From assembly GCA_007922225.1 (NCBI GenBank), contig ML679941.1, positions 61,847,079-61,911,078 of the forward strand: a DNA stretch of 64,000 bases. Direction: 5' to 3'. The stretch is from Emydura subglobosa. Lineage: Eukaryota; Chordata; Testudines; Chelidae. The notes below the pieces were generated by a model, which saw only the letters and a list, made by a program, of their open reading frames with translations, searched no databases and was not told the DNA's origin. The stretch's first letter is position 1; each line of letters starts with the position of its first letter. The translations under genes were made by a program, and so were the position numbers. This document shows, piece after piece, positions 12,495 through 23,904 of this stretch.

Positions 12495-12640
12495 GTCAGA
12501 TGTCTCATGCCATGCAGGGTTAGGCTTGATCAGTACTTGAATGGGAGACTTCCACAGATCTTGGCTTTCCGTTAGGGAGTGCTGTTACTGAGGCGCTAGA
12601 TGACGTCCTCACCTTTAGATTCAAGGTCCTATTTCTGATC
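12495..12640 (+). mobile_element. 5S rRNA-derived SINE fragment
   Basis: The text GCAGGGTTAGGCTTGATCAG and then TACTTGAATGGGAGAC (12513-12549) follows the 3' half of vertebrate 5S rRNA (CAGGGTCGGGCCTGGTTAGTACTTGGATGGGAGAC region) with a few substitutions. It holds the internal pol III promoter area. The 5' part of 5S rRNA is not recognisable, and sequence beyond about 12600 is unrelated to 5S, so this is a SINE3/AmnSINE/5S-SINE type insertion rather than an rRNA gene. Confidence 0.6.
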
Positions 12641-12699
12641 AAATTTCGCATTGGGCTGTTACATTCTGCCTACCTAAATTCCCCATGTAGTTTCATTTG

Positions 12700-14045
12700 G
12701 CCATTATACTTTTCATTTCATGCCACTTTGTGTAATATTACTATGTGGTGTTGGACTGCTATTGTGTTCCATCCCAGGGATTTCAACCGAGGATAAATCA
12801 ATTGTCTCGCAATATAACACAGACTTTAATGTCCTCTTCCCCTTTTTATAAAATAAAATAAAATAAAACAAAACAAAACAAAACAAAATGTTGTGTATAC
12901 TTCCAGGGCTTTCAAACGGTAACAACTTGACAGCCCTGGAGACTGAAATCAACTGTTTATTCTCAGGAAAACTTACAGAATAGCGGTGGCTTCTCTTTAC
13001 TAGAGCCTCACCAAGCTAGCCCTCTGCATGGAACTCCTATTGACCTCAGTGGACACAGGGTTTGCAAGTTCATGCCTGGAGTTTGTAAAATGGATCCTTT
13101 GGGATTAAAAGTGCATTATCAGCCTTTGCCTTAAATTTTCTTGCTGACGTTGGTTTCAATCACAACCCACCATAGTATTTCAATGAAAATATAAGCAAAG
13201 ATGCTAGCACTATTATAATGCAGGACCTGTTAGTTTCTTTCTTCTTTATAACCTGGTCATTAAAATTTGTTTTGGAGTGAATCCTAGCATACAGTGTGAG
13301 TGGAGGAAAGAGCCCTCTTTCTCTTTATTAAATCAGTCAGACCATTTCCATGGTGTTTCTTAGAAGGACTTGGAATTTGGATATCTGATGGTTTATGGCA
13401 CAGTTTCCTTATTGGGCAGAGAATTGCATCCTTCTTCCAAAGGTTTTTTTTTTTTAGGATTTTAAAATAACAAGATGGAACTTGGTGCTTTTAGTAATAG
13501 TTATGCACATTACCAACATGTACAGCACATTCTCTCCAGGACAGCCACGCCCTGTTAAGTAATATTTCAGCTTGACTGGGAACTGGGGAGGTAGTGTAGC
13601 ACCAGGAGCAGCTGTTGAACAATAGTTACAAGCTGGGGCCACTTTTGAGTTCTAATATTGCAGCACATATGAATTTATCATTTCATCAACCTGTTCTTCC
13701 AAATACTCCAAACCAGCTTCAACTTAACAAGTGATGCTTTTTTAATGCTAAACTCCCATTGGCTACAGTGGGAATAGGACTGAGCTCTTGTGCTATGGGA
13801 GCTTTGCCATTGACTTCAATTCAGGTGTGGGGACAAAGTCTTAATCCATAATGCATATATATTGTCAACTTTGGCTATGTTTTATAACAGCTGTGATACT
13901 GACATTTTCTAAAGTAGTTATGTTGAATGTTATTTTAATGACTGTTTTGAGCACAGGGTGTACACTTTGTACATACAGTCTATATCGCCTGTAGTCTATA
14001 TCGTCTGTAGTCAAGTATTTACACTTAAAGAAACAAGTTTTTAAA
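12700..14045. other. Intergenic stretch without recognised gene
   Basis: AT-rich. An (AAAAT)n/(AAAAC)n microsatellite occupies 12849-12888. Nothing else is supported. Confidence 0.6.
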
Positions 14046-14448
14046 GTAAGACTGAGGGAAAACCAGCAGGTGCAGAGGAGCACATGGTTTGGACAGAGAA
14101 CTCCCTTAGGAGAGGATTTATTAATGGGGATAGTCTATATCTTAGTAAAGAGGAGAGAAACTGATAAAGTACAGGTAGGAACTGAAGAGAAACAGTCAAA
14201 TAAAAAAGATTCCCATTCAATTACAACACATGAAGGCAGACAACTAAATACTGTCAAATGTTATAAGTGCTTGTATACCAATGCAAGACATCTAAATATT
14301 AAGATAGGTGAGCACCTAGTATTAAGTGAAGACATTGATATAATTGACATCACAGAAACTTGGTGGAATGATGATAATCAATGGGACATAGTAATACCAG
14401 CGTACAAAATATATAGGCATGACAGAGTAGTTAGTGCTAGTAAGGGAG

Positions 14449-15701
14449 TGTGTAGCAAGGCGCTGTGGCCTTCCTCGGAGCCTGGGCCTGAGGAAGGGTC
14501 GCAACACCCCGGCTGGACAGAACAAGGCCCTACAGGCCAAACACCCCAGGGGAAAAGGGGCAGAGCCAAGAAAGGAAGGGGAAGTATAAAAGGCCAGCCT
14601 AGCATCTCAGTCAAGGGAAAGCTGCCGCTGGACACAGACGTCTTCCCAGAGGCTGTGGTCGGGGCCTGACCCAGGCCCTGCGACTGTTTGGAGTAACCGC
14701 CCCACTGACCAGAGCCTCCAAGGCCTGCCTGGGCCTCCAGGCCCTAGTGACTGGAGAGGGCTGCCGAGCCCCAGTAGCTGAGAAGGGCTTCCTGAGACCA
14801 CTGAGTGGGAGAAATCCCGTGAGGCCAGCCCTGACCTGGAGGAGCTGCCTGACCTCGGGGACCCCCTGAGCTGCCTGAGCCTGGTGTACCAGAGGACCCC
14901 CTGGGACCTGGAGGAGCTGCCCTCTGCTGACAACCCTGAGGAGTTTCTGGACTGCCGCCGGTCGATGGTGAGGGACTCGTGGGGCTCCCACTCGCTGTCT
15001 ACCCCAGCGACCTGGATGGAGACACCTGGCTGCAGGTACCCGGGGACAGGGTGGGAGGAAGTAGCCCAGGGTCAGCCGACTATAGAGTGGCTGAGTCTGG
15101 GGCTAAACCAGTTAGCATGTTGCAGCTGGATCCCTGCTGACTCAGTGGCAAACCATTTTGCCACTTTGCTCTAGACTATTACCTGCCCTGCCCGCTTGAG
15201 GGCTGTGGGCTACTGACTACTTCAACAGCCTGGCTTGAGGGCTGGGGGCTGTACTCTGCTTGCCAGCACCACCTGTTGGAAGGCTGGGGACAATAGATTG
15301 CTTGCTTGCCAGCCCCGCCTGTTGGAAGGGCAGGGGCTATAGACTCCTTTGCCTGCCCTGCCCTGCCTGGGGGCTGGGGGCAGCTGACTGCTTAACAGCC
15401 CCACTGGTTGGAAGGCTGGGGGCTATAGACTGCTTCACCTGCCCCACCGCGCCTGAGGGCCAGGGGCAACAGATTGCTTAACAGCCCCCCTGTTGGAAGG
15501 GCTATAGACTCCTTACCAGCCCTGCCCTACGAGAGGGCCAGGGGGCTACAGACTGCGAGACAAGCCCACCCTGCCTGGGGCCGAGGCTAAAGACTACAAT
15601 CCGTGAGTTTATTCCCGTAGACCAAGGCGTTGGGGCTTTCCTTGGAGCTTGGGCCCAAGGAAGGGTTGTGACACCCCAGCTGGACCGTGCCACCAGTCTA
15701 T
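14449..15701 (+). mobile_element. GC-rich retroelement with 84-86-bp terminal direct repeats (TRIM-like), copy A
   Basis: Inserted in the CR1 endonuclease region: the 6-bp GGAGTG occurs at 14443-14448 and 15702-15707 and CR1 resumes exactly there. The left terminal repeat 14449-14532 (84 bp) begins TGTAG and ends CTACA. The right one, 15616-15701 (86 bp), is a diverged copy beginning CGTAG. A TATA box TATAAAAG is at 14585-14592. I see no clear tRNA primer site or polypurine tract. The interior contains EELP-rich coding-like text and a donor-like CAGGTACC (15034-15041), both also in copy C. A 199-codon frame beginning at 14070 runs from CR1 into this insert and is not a gene. Confidence 0.72.
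15180..15600 (+). repeat. Degenerate tandem repeat inside copy A, unit about 55-60 bp
   Basis: About seven imperfect units share the frame GGCTGGGGGCTATAGACTGC, then CTGCCAGCCCCGCCTGTTGGAA, with small length changes. The array is absent from copy C, so it appears to have grown within this copy or its sub-lineage. Confidence 0.65.
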
Positions 15702-16027
15702 GGAGTGGCACTACATGTGAAAGAAAGCATTGAGTCAAATATAGTAAAAATCTTGAATTAATCAAACTGCACCATAGAATCTCTATGGATAGAGATTTGG
15801 TAATAGCAACCATAACATAATTAAATGTAACAACCTTATGGGGTGATAAATACCAAAGAAATCCACCAAACTAGCATTTAACTTCAAAAAGAGGAACTAC
15901 ACAAAAATGAGGAAGCTAGTTAAATGGAAACTAAAAGGAACAGTCACAAGAATAAAATGCCTACAAACTTCATGGAAACTATTTAAAAACACCATAGTAG
16001 AGGCTCAAACTAAACATATATCCCAAA

Positions 16028-16062
16028 TGAAAAAAAAAAAAAAAAGAGAGAGAGAGAGAGAA
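16028..16062 (+). repeat. A-tract followed by (AG)n
   Basis: A homopolymer of A followed by a short GA/AG dinucleotide run inside the CR1. Confidence 0.85.
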
Positions 16063-16749
16063 AAACAGCAAGAGCAAAAAATTCCTCCTTGACCAAAAAA
16101 CAGAGTAAAAGAGATTGGTAGAGGCGAAACACATCCTTTAAAAATTGGAAGTCAAATCCTAGTGAGAAAAATAAAAAGGAGCATCAACTCTGGCAAGTCA
16201 AGCATAAAAGTATAATTAGGCAGGCTTAGGTGGCAAATCTGAGGAACTGTGCAGAACTACTAACTGTGGTATGTAACTATCTCTTAAATCAGCCTCTGTA
16301 CCAGATGACTGTAGGATAGTTAATGTAACATCAATTTTTAAAAAAGACTCCAGAGGCAATCCTGGCAGTCACAGGCTAACTTCAGTACCAGGCAAATTGG
16401 TTGAAACTATAATAAAGAACAGAATTATCAGACACATAGATGAACATGATACTTTGGGGAAGAATCAATATGGTTTTTGTAAAGAGAAATCATACCTCAC
16501 CAATCTGTTAGAATTCTATGAGGGTGTCAGCAAGCATGTGGATGAGGGTGATCCAGTGGATATCATGTACATGGACTTTCAGAAAGCCTTTGAAAAGATC
16601 TCTCACCAAAGGCTTCTCTAAGCAAAGTAGGCAGTCATGGGATAAGAGAGAAGATCCTCTCATGGATCAGTAGCTGGTTAGGAAGTAGGAAAAAAAGGGT
16701 AAGAATAAATTATCAGTTTTTACAATGGAAAGAGAGAAATAGCGGGTTC

Positions 16750-18161
16750 TGTAGCCAGAGATTGCTTTAGTTGTCTAAATTTGACAAAAAGAATGTTAAA
16801 ATAGAGGTTTACAAAAAAACCTCAAAAGGGGCTTAAAAATTCTGGGATTGATGGATTGAATATTTAGGTAATTGAAAAGAGTGGTATCAGTATCAAGACA
16901 TTTTGTAACATTTAGAATAGTGATTAGTTTTAAGAATAGGATTTTTAGATAAGGTTTAGTAATAAGAAAAATCCAGCAAGTGACAGTTAAGAATGGAAGT
17001 TGGAAGGGGGATTCCCTCCTCCTAATGTCACCCCTCCCTACTTACTTTCATATACAAACTCCCTCACTTCTAACCCCTCCCCTATCCATTTTGACGTTTT
17101 CATTCCTAACGTCACCCCCCCTTACCAGAATGACTTTTAGATTAACTCTGTCCTCAACCCTACTCCCTCCCCTCTCTATTCACTCCTAACCATGCCCTCT
17201 TCACTCAACTGTATATATAGTGTGCAGTCAGGAGGCTAAGCTTTGTAGAGAGCTGATCACTTGCAAGAAGAAGAGCTGAAATCACAAGTTGGAAAGAACC
17301 TGTGACTCCGTGACAAGACCTTCAGGACATCCCGAAAAACCATCTGAACAGCAGTGAGCATCATTGAAGCTAAGGTGCGCCTTAGGCTTTGGACAAACGG
17401 GCTAACTGAGTCCCCGCTCTGTGTCTGAGCCTAAAATAATCCTGCACAGATGCCTCTGGGCTTACAGACAACCAGGCTGAGTCCCTGCTCTGTATCTGAG
17501 CCTGAGGTAGCTCTCTTAGCAATCTTTGGACAGAGCAGAAGGACCTTCCCTGACGAACAGAGGGATGTTTCAAAGGTTATGTAAGTAAAGGTCAACTGAA
17601 TCTGAATGTCAATAAAGTTGAATGCCTGTGGTCTCCGTGAGATTCTTCCTCTCTACCCATCCAGCAGCCACCTAGCTAATGCTTGCTGGATGATAGATGT
17701 TTAAATATAGATGTTTGTGGTTTATATAGAATATTAAGTGCCAAATATTATAGCATTAAGTTATAGTAATAGTCTTATTTCTTGTACCGTATAGTTTCTA
17801 GTAGTTTTAGCATTATTCTCTGTACCGTATATCTTCTAATAGTTGTATTCTGCTAAATGTTTATTGCTATATATATTGAGTATATTGTTTTATGGTTACA
17901 AGTCATGTTTAATTGCTATCCCATTCTACTTAATGTAACCATTTACTTTTAAATAAATATTATATCTGTTTTCGAAGTATCACAGCTTGTGTATCCTATC
18001 TTGACTGGAGGGCTGTATCCATGTCCTTTCAAGGGAAAGCAGGTTGTGTCCCTGGAAATTCCAATAGGGCAGACCACCACACCAGCAGGTTTAACTGGTA
18101 ACAAATTATTCTAAATTCTCTTCTGGTAACAAATTGGCTTCCCTAAAATCTTTTGGTAGTA
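16750..18161 (+). mobile_element. LTR-like insertion (possible solo LTR) inside the CR1
   Basis: CR1 RT sequence stops at about 16749 and resumes at about 18162. GTTC flanks both sides (16746-16749, 18162-18165). The insert starts TGTAGCC and carries a TATA box (TATATA, 17212-17217) followed 0.4 kb later by AATAAA (17611-17616), as in U3-R-U5. A second AATAAA is at 17952. It contains no retroviral coding text. A pyrimidine-rich stretch (17010-17200) precedes the TATA box, and an imperfect duplication of GAGTCCC-GCTCTGT-TCTGAGCCT occurs at 17408-17510. The right end is not a canonical CA, so the boundary is uncertain. Confidence 0.48.
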
Positions 18162-18492
18162 GTTCCACAAAGAATCTTTATTGGGATTGGTGTTGTTCAA
18201 TATATTCATAAATGATCTGGAAAAGGAAGTTAATAGTGAGGTGGCAAAGCTTGCAAATGATACAAAATTACTCAAGTTAGCTAAATCCAAAGAGTTACAA
18301 AGGGATTTTACAAAACTGAATGATGTCAAGAAAATGGCAGATGAAATTCAGTGTTGTTAAGAGCAAGATAATGCACACTGGAAAAAATAATCCCAATTAT
18401 ACATAGAAAATGATGGGGTCTAAATTAGCTATTACCAGTGAAGAAAGATATTTTGAAATCATTGTGGATAGTTCTCTGACAACATCTGCTCA

Positions 18493-18788
18493 AGCTATGT
18501 CTACACTGCCGGTGACACCTCCAGCAGTGCAGGATCGATTTTTGTGGGTTCAGTTGAGCGGCAGTGAAGACTTGCTCAATCGAACCCGAAAGTCGACTCT
18601 GTAAATCCACTCTGGCAAGAAGCATAGTGTTGCATTGATGGGAAAGCATTTCCTGTTGGCGCAGCACAGTGGAGACACTGCGGTAAGTAGATGTTAGAAA
18701 GTTGACGGGAAATATGCAAGTTACTGTACGTACCTTGCGTATCTCCCATCGACTGCTACTGCAATCCACTGCCAGTGTAGACCAGGCC
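18493..18788. mobile_element. MITE with TCTACACTG-type inverted ends, inside the CR1
   Basis: Left end AGCTATGTCTACACTGCC and right end CCAGTGTAGACCAGGCC are imperfect inverted repeats. TCA (possibly CTCA) flanks both sides (18490-18492 and 18789-18791), and the CR1 sequence is continuous when the insert is removed. No transposase. The short duplication and TIR suggest a PIF/Harbinger-type MITE by inference. Confidence 0.62.
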
Positions 18789-19249
18789 TCAGTGTGCAGC
18801 GGCAGTTCAAAAAGCTACCACAATGCTAGGAATAATTAGGAAAGGGATAAATAATAAGACAAAAATAATAATGCCACTATATAAATCCATGGTATACCCA
18901 CACCTTGAATACTGCGTTCAGTTCTGGTAAACTCATCTAAAAATATATATTAGAATTGGAAAAGGTACAGAAAATGGCAACAGAAATTATTAGGGGTATG
19001 GAACAGCTTCTTTATGAGGAGAGATTAAAAAGACTGGGACTATTCATGCATGCTGTTGGTGTCCCTAAACCTCTGACTGCTAGAAGCTTGGACTGGATAA
19101 CAGTATGGATCACTCAATAAATTGCCTATTCGGTTAATTTCCTCTGAAGTGTCTGGTACTGACCACTGTCAGAAGACAGAATACTGTGCTAGATGGACCA
19201 TTGGTCTAACCCAGTATGGCCATTCTTATGCTCTTAAGGCACTGTTCAT

Positions 19250-22200
19250 TAAATTGTCATATCTAATAATCTGTGAGTGCCAAATGGTGCAAAAGACATT
19301 GCTTACTATTGGCCTTACATCTCTATATAGGCGGGGGAAGAGGGGATTATGTGGCCATTACTAACTTGCAGAGTGCCTGTCCAAATGGGTAGAAACCTGA
19401 TTTCAAGAAGTTACTGTAGTTGACTATTATTTTAGTGCATTCTATAAATTCTTGTTTTTCTTGATCAGTAAAAATGAGAATGTGATCAAACTGGTATTGT
19501 AATCTTGAATGCTTTTTTCAGTTTTTGACTGGGACATGAGCAAAGGCAAGCTGTTTACAGAGCCTGATTTGATTACAGACCTGGATGTAGATGTTAGGCT
19601 GTCAGTATTATCTGAAATCACCAAATTCATAATGAATTCATGCAAATAACCTAGTTTCCTAGTTTGAGGATTAAAAAACAACAACAAAGCAACGATGTGA
19701 TTGAACTCAGATTTAGCAGTGTATTTGTCCCAATCCTGATTTCTATAAATTAAGAAAAAAGATTGTCTATTTTAATTTTCAAAAGATGGATTATGATGGT
19801 ACTGAGACTATTCTGTGTTTTTCAGCAATATGTTCACAAAGATGACAATATTTAAAGCACTGCAGGGAATCAGAATGTCAGATCTACTAACGAGTTATTC
19901 TGAGTAGTACTTTGTCTTCACGGGGAAAGAGAACCAAGAGGGAATGTATTTGAGTTATCTTGCTCTGAGAAGCAGTTTAATGGTCACTGCTGTACCACAG
20001 GGCCTACATCATTTCAGTGCTAATCTGTGTGCCATTGTGAGCAATCAAATGACATCTGGCCACTACATCACAGATCAGGTTCTTTTATTTGCTAAAATAT
20101 TCTGCTTCTTTGTGTGTCCTAATGGCAGGACTGTTCTTAAGAGCATTCTAGAACAAGTGTGCATATAAGTTCCAGATCTAGAAGGATACTGATGGGGAAC
20201 TCATTTTTCTGGAGGCAGAGTTTGGAGTCTTACTTTCTATGGGCCTGAGAGTCTCTTAGACAAACACTTAAGCACATACTAATTTTATTCACATGGTATT
20301 CTCTTTATTTCAGTGGAGCTACTCATGTGAGCACATGCATAAGTGTTTTCAAGATTAATGTCTGAGTTAGTTCAGTCTCTAATTAAAATTATATGAAAAA
20401 CCCCACAATATTCCTATTGTCTAGACCTTCTGGGAAGCCTGAAATGTACTGCTTTGCAAATTCTTGGGTGATATTTCTGATAATTTATTTTTAAATTTTA
20501 GAAGAACATTTTCTCTTGGCATTAAATTAAACAACACTCTCCAGCACCTGCTGTCATCCATCTGCTCAGGGCCCTCAGCTGACACCATTCTGGTAAATCT
20601 GTTCTGCACTCACATTCAAAGCCATCAAATTTGCTGTCAAGTTGACCCACATTCTGTTCCAGGGTAGAGAACAAATTCTCAATTTTTTTCCCTCTCTAAT
20701 GACTGCAGCACAGTCAACAGTTTTTCTCTGTTGAAGGCTTTTCCTAAACAGATCAAAACATTGCTGGGATTCAGACTTGTTCACAGAGCTCTTCTGAAGG
20801 TGTTTGATTCTCACCTCCCATTGTTGGAGTTGATGATGAGCTGGGCTCACTGGCACAGCAATCCAATCACATTAACAACTCTAATCAAACACAGAGCTTT
20901 CAAATTTGTCTCTGTTACTCTTGCAGATGAAAATACCCCAATTTGTTAACTATTGAAATGCACCTTGAACAAGCAGAGAGTTCCCGCTCCAGTAGGTTAA
21001 AACATTATATAAACTGTACTCCACTCTGTTTGAGTGTGCAAGGGGGACAGGGCACAAGAAGTCTCCTTCCCTTGCACCTCTCTGTGTGGGGCTAGACAAA
21101 GGTCCATAAGGAAGTGCAGCCTCTGCTCCCTGCTAGCAGCCCCTGTGGGTGCTCCTTTCCTGCTCGTCACAATGAAAAGTAAAATCATTCATTATCCACA
21201 TAAGGTGAAGCTGCCAGTGCAGTGTGGGCTTCCCAGGAATTGGCAGGGGGAATTATGGCTGACTGAGCCAGAATCCTTGCTGGTGGTTCCAGTGGTATCA
21301 TGAGCCTCTGTACCTCTTCCAGGACAAGGCCCAGCTCTAAAGGTACAAGCAGGCCCTCATTCTGACATTTTCCAAGTGATTCCTGTGATATTTTCATGCA
21401 GCTTCTATTGATGTTGAATCAGTTGGTTAAACTTTCCGTCTCACTTGAAAACTCTTTTTAAGTTTTCTCCAAATACACAGGAGACTCCAACAGACCTATT
21501 TGCATTTAAGTGTTGCTGATTCAGTTACTATCATTTGCTTCCTTTAGTTTCTTGCCTTGCTGCTTCGCTGCATTCTCCAATTATCAAGAGAATTCTCAGG
21601 AACAAGAAAAATCTTTTGAATAGGAAAAGGCTGTCTTGCCAAAAGTGCCCGAGCTCTTTAATTTAACCTGCCTTCACCTGCCTCATTTTCATATTGTACA
21701 CTTCAGTCCCACTGGAGAGCTAAATGCCCTTCCTGCTCACCTGAATTAAATGGAGTAAAGCTCAGGCCCTTGTTTACAATATATTTGTATGCCTTTGTCT
21801 ATCAGGCCAAAGGATGTCTTTATATCATCCATATAATATGTGTAATTAATAGGAGATGTCCAAAAGGGGGAGTTCTCCCTATGTAATCCCTTTCCAACCT
21901 GCAAAGTTTCATCGGCAGTTAACCTTTCTCTCCTGATGTTAGCCATTTGGGCAAAACACTTCATATCTGGTGGGCAAAACACATTTGCCACAATACACTT
22001 GCAGGATGCTTTCACATTTCACAGCTGCATGCCAGCCAATATATCATTTTACATTCCAAGCTGCCCCAGAGGAAAGATGCATATGCTCTGAATTCCAATT
22101 ATGTTATTTTAGGATACTTAATTCTACTTCAACACAAAAGGGTTAAAATCAACTTTTTGACTAAAGAACAGCACTAGCTCTGTGCTGGAGGAATGAAATT

Positions 22201-22619
22201 GTAATAGAAATGCATTGTGACAAAAGCAGAAATGTTTCTGCTGCTTATAAAAGGTAAATACTAAATTAGTTTATTATGGTTTGTTTCAAATGTTGATTGA
22301 TGCCCCTCTAGGACAGAATGTAATGCAGTTTAGCCCTCTCATACTGCTCGTTTCCCATAAGATTGCCATCATAATTTACTCAGTTGTGAATGGACACTAT
22401 TCTTCAGACATATTTTCCTGTCTTATGAAGTATTTTGTTTAACTTTTTAAGGATCCAAACTTGGATATGTAAGATATTTCCCTGTGAAAGAGTCTACTAT
22501 CTTGTTAGGATTTGGGACCGACAGAAGGCTGGCTAAGTTAAAGGCACTGGTCTCTAGGGTGGGGGAAATAAGGGTTAAATGCCGGTGCTCAGAATAATCA
22601 TCAGAGGCTGCTTAGCTTC
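19250..22619. other. Intergenic stretch without recognised gene
   Basis: AT-rich single-copy-looking DNA. Short open frames on both strands show no domains. I see no repeat I can name. Confidence 0.55.
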
Positions 22620-22622
22620 TTA

Positions 22623-22895
22623 GGGTATGTCTATGTAGCAAAGAAAAACCTGCAGTTGGCCTGCGCCAGTCAACTAAGGCTTGAGGGGCTCAGGCTGCAG
22701 AGTTGTTCCACTGCTGTGTAGACTTCCAGGTTCAGGCTATAGACCTTCCCTCCCCACAAGGTTCTAGAGCCCAGACTCCATCCCAAGCCTGGAAGTCTGC
22801 ATTGCAATGAAATAGCCCTACATCCCAAGCTCCAGAAGCCTGAATCAGCTAGTATGGGCCAGCCATGGGTGTCTAGTTGCTGTGTAGACATACTC
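22623..22895. mobile_element. Hairpin MITE, copy 1 (273 bp)
   Basis: Ends GGGTATGTCTATGTAGCAA and TTGCTGTGTAGACATACTC are inverted repeats, and TTA flanks both sides (22620-22622, 22896-22898). The two halves of the interior are themselves partly complementary (GGCTCAGGCTGCAG... and ...CCAAGCTCCAGAAGCCTGA). Same family as 40189-40463. The 3-bp TTA duplication fits PIF/Harbinger elements. Confidence 0.75.
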
Positions 22896-22898
22896 TTA

Positions 22899-23894
22899 GA
22901 GTAAGTGTAAGAGAGGACAGGTGCCACCAGAGTGGATCCACAATTTCAGGCAAGGGAGATTAAAAGAGATGCTGAGCATTTGGGATTCTGTTTTTGTCTG
23001 GTCTGGTCTGGTCTGGTCTCTGTATGTGCGTCTCTCTCATACTTTCTGAGAGCTCTGAGTTTTGTTGTGTTTAAAGACTGTTTTAGTTTTCTTTCTGGAG
23101 TAGGTATGCTTAATCCTGACTCAGAATTAAGGGGTATGGACTAGATGATCTTTTGAGGTCTCCTCCAGCTCTGCATGTCTATCGTTCTAAGGCTGAACTA
23201 AATAGTTTGGGTTTTGGTTCTCTTGGAGCAAGAGGTGATATGGAAACTGTTTGTTACACAGCTGGACCAGGCAGGGATTTAAAGGCTGTTTAATTGTTCC
23301 ATTCAGCCTTTCTGAAGTCTTCTATCTTTTGCCTCTATTCAGTCTGAAAGGGCTTTAGGAACTCTAGTTGTGCAAAACTGTTAAACCTAGCTGTATTCCA
23401 GGGTATTTTCTAAGAACCATGATAGCTGTGGTGAAGAGTAAGTAATCTCAGGAAGGCAGGAGAGTTTAGGATACTGATGCAAACTATTCTCTTGGTATGG
23501 GGCCTGAGATTGGAACTCCAAGGAGAGAGGGGCAGGTGGAAGGTGCCCTCTATATCCAGTTCTGAGGGACCTCCTCCTAACACCACCCCATGTCAATTCT
23601 GAATGTGCTCAAGGATCTCAAGGTTTAGCTGTCAAAGAAGGAACTTCTCCAAAACATGTGTTTCTAATCTTCTGGGACTATGTGTAGAAAAAATGGTCTG
23701 CTATTATATTGTATTATTTGAGAATGAGTATGTATTCATGTAGTTAGTGCATATGTATGCACAAGGGGCGACTTTGAGCTTGTATGTGGCAAACTTAACT
23801 TTGAGCTCTGATCAAACTATGGCATGATAAAGGAGCTTGAGGGGAGGATAGCTCCACAAGGTCCTTCTCTCACTGATATTCCACTGCCGGTGGG
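22899..23894. other. Intergenic stretch without recognised gene
   Basis: Nothing recognised apart from the pentamer repeat near 22994. Confidence 0.5.
22994..23020 (+). repeat. (TGGTC)n microsatellite
   Basis: About five tandem copies of the pentamer TGGTC/TCTGG. Confidence 0.85.
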
Positions 23895-23904
23895 GTTTAT
23901 TTAC

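Larger units (their letters stand above)
14050..19246 (+). mobile_element. CR1 LINE, near full-span but interrupted by three later insertions
   Basis: Segments 14050-14448, 15702-16749, 18162-18492 and 18789-19246 join conceptually into one plus-strand CR1. 14260-14420 encodes the endonuclease start (YTNAR..., then DIIDITETWW). 15703-15780 continues the endonuclease (VALHVKESIE frame). 16385-16620 encodes RT (LVETIIKN..., then DFQKAFEKISHQRLL). 18190-18360 carries the following RT text ([11 protein letters not shown]..., then a degraded active-site region). The 3' end reads GGACCATTGGTCTAACCCAG and then CATTCTTATGCTCTTA, the same end as the CR1 at 34.65-37.61 kb. Frameshifts and stops make it dead. 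Confidence 0.82.

Noticed and set aside
12510..12560. 5S rRNA gene
   Set aside because: Only the 3' half matches and with many substitutions; a SINE remnant explains it better.
14070..14669. 199-codon plus-strand open frame
   Set aside because: Its first half is CR1 endonuclease and its second half is the GC-rich insert starting at 14449, so it is a chance fusion across an insertion boundary.
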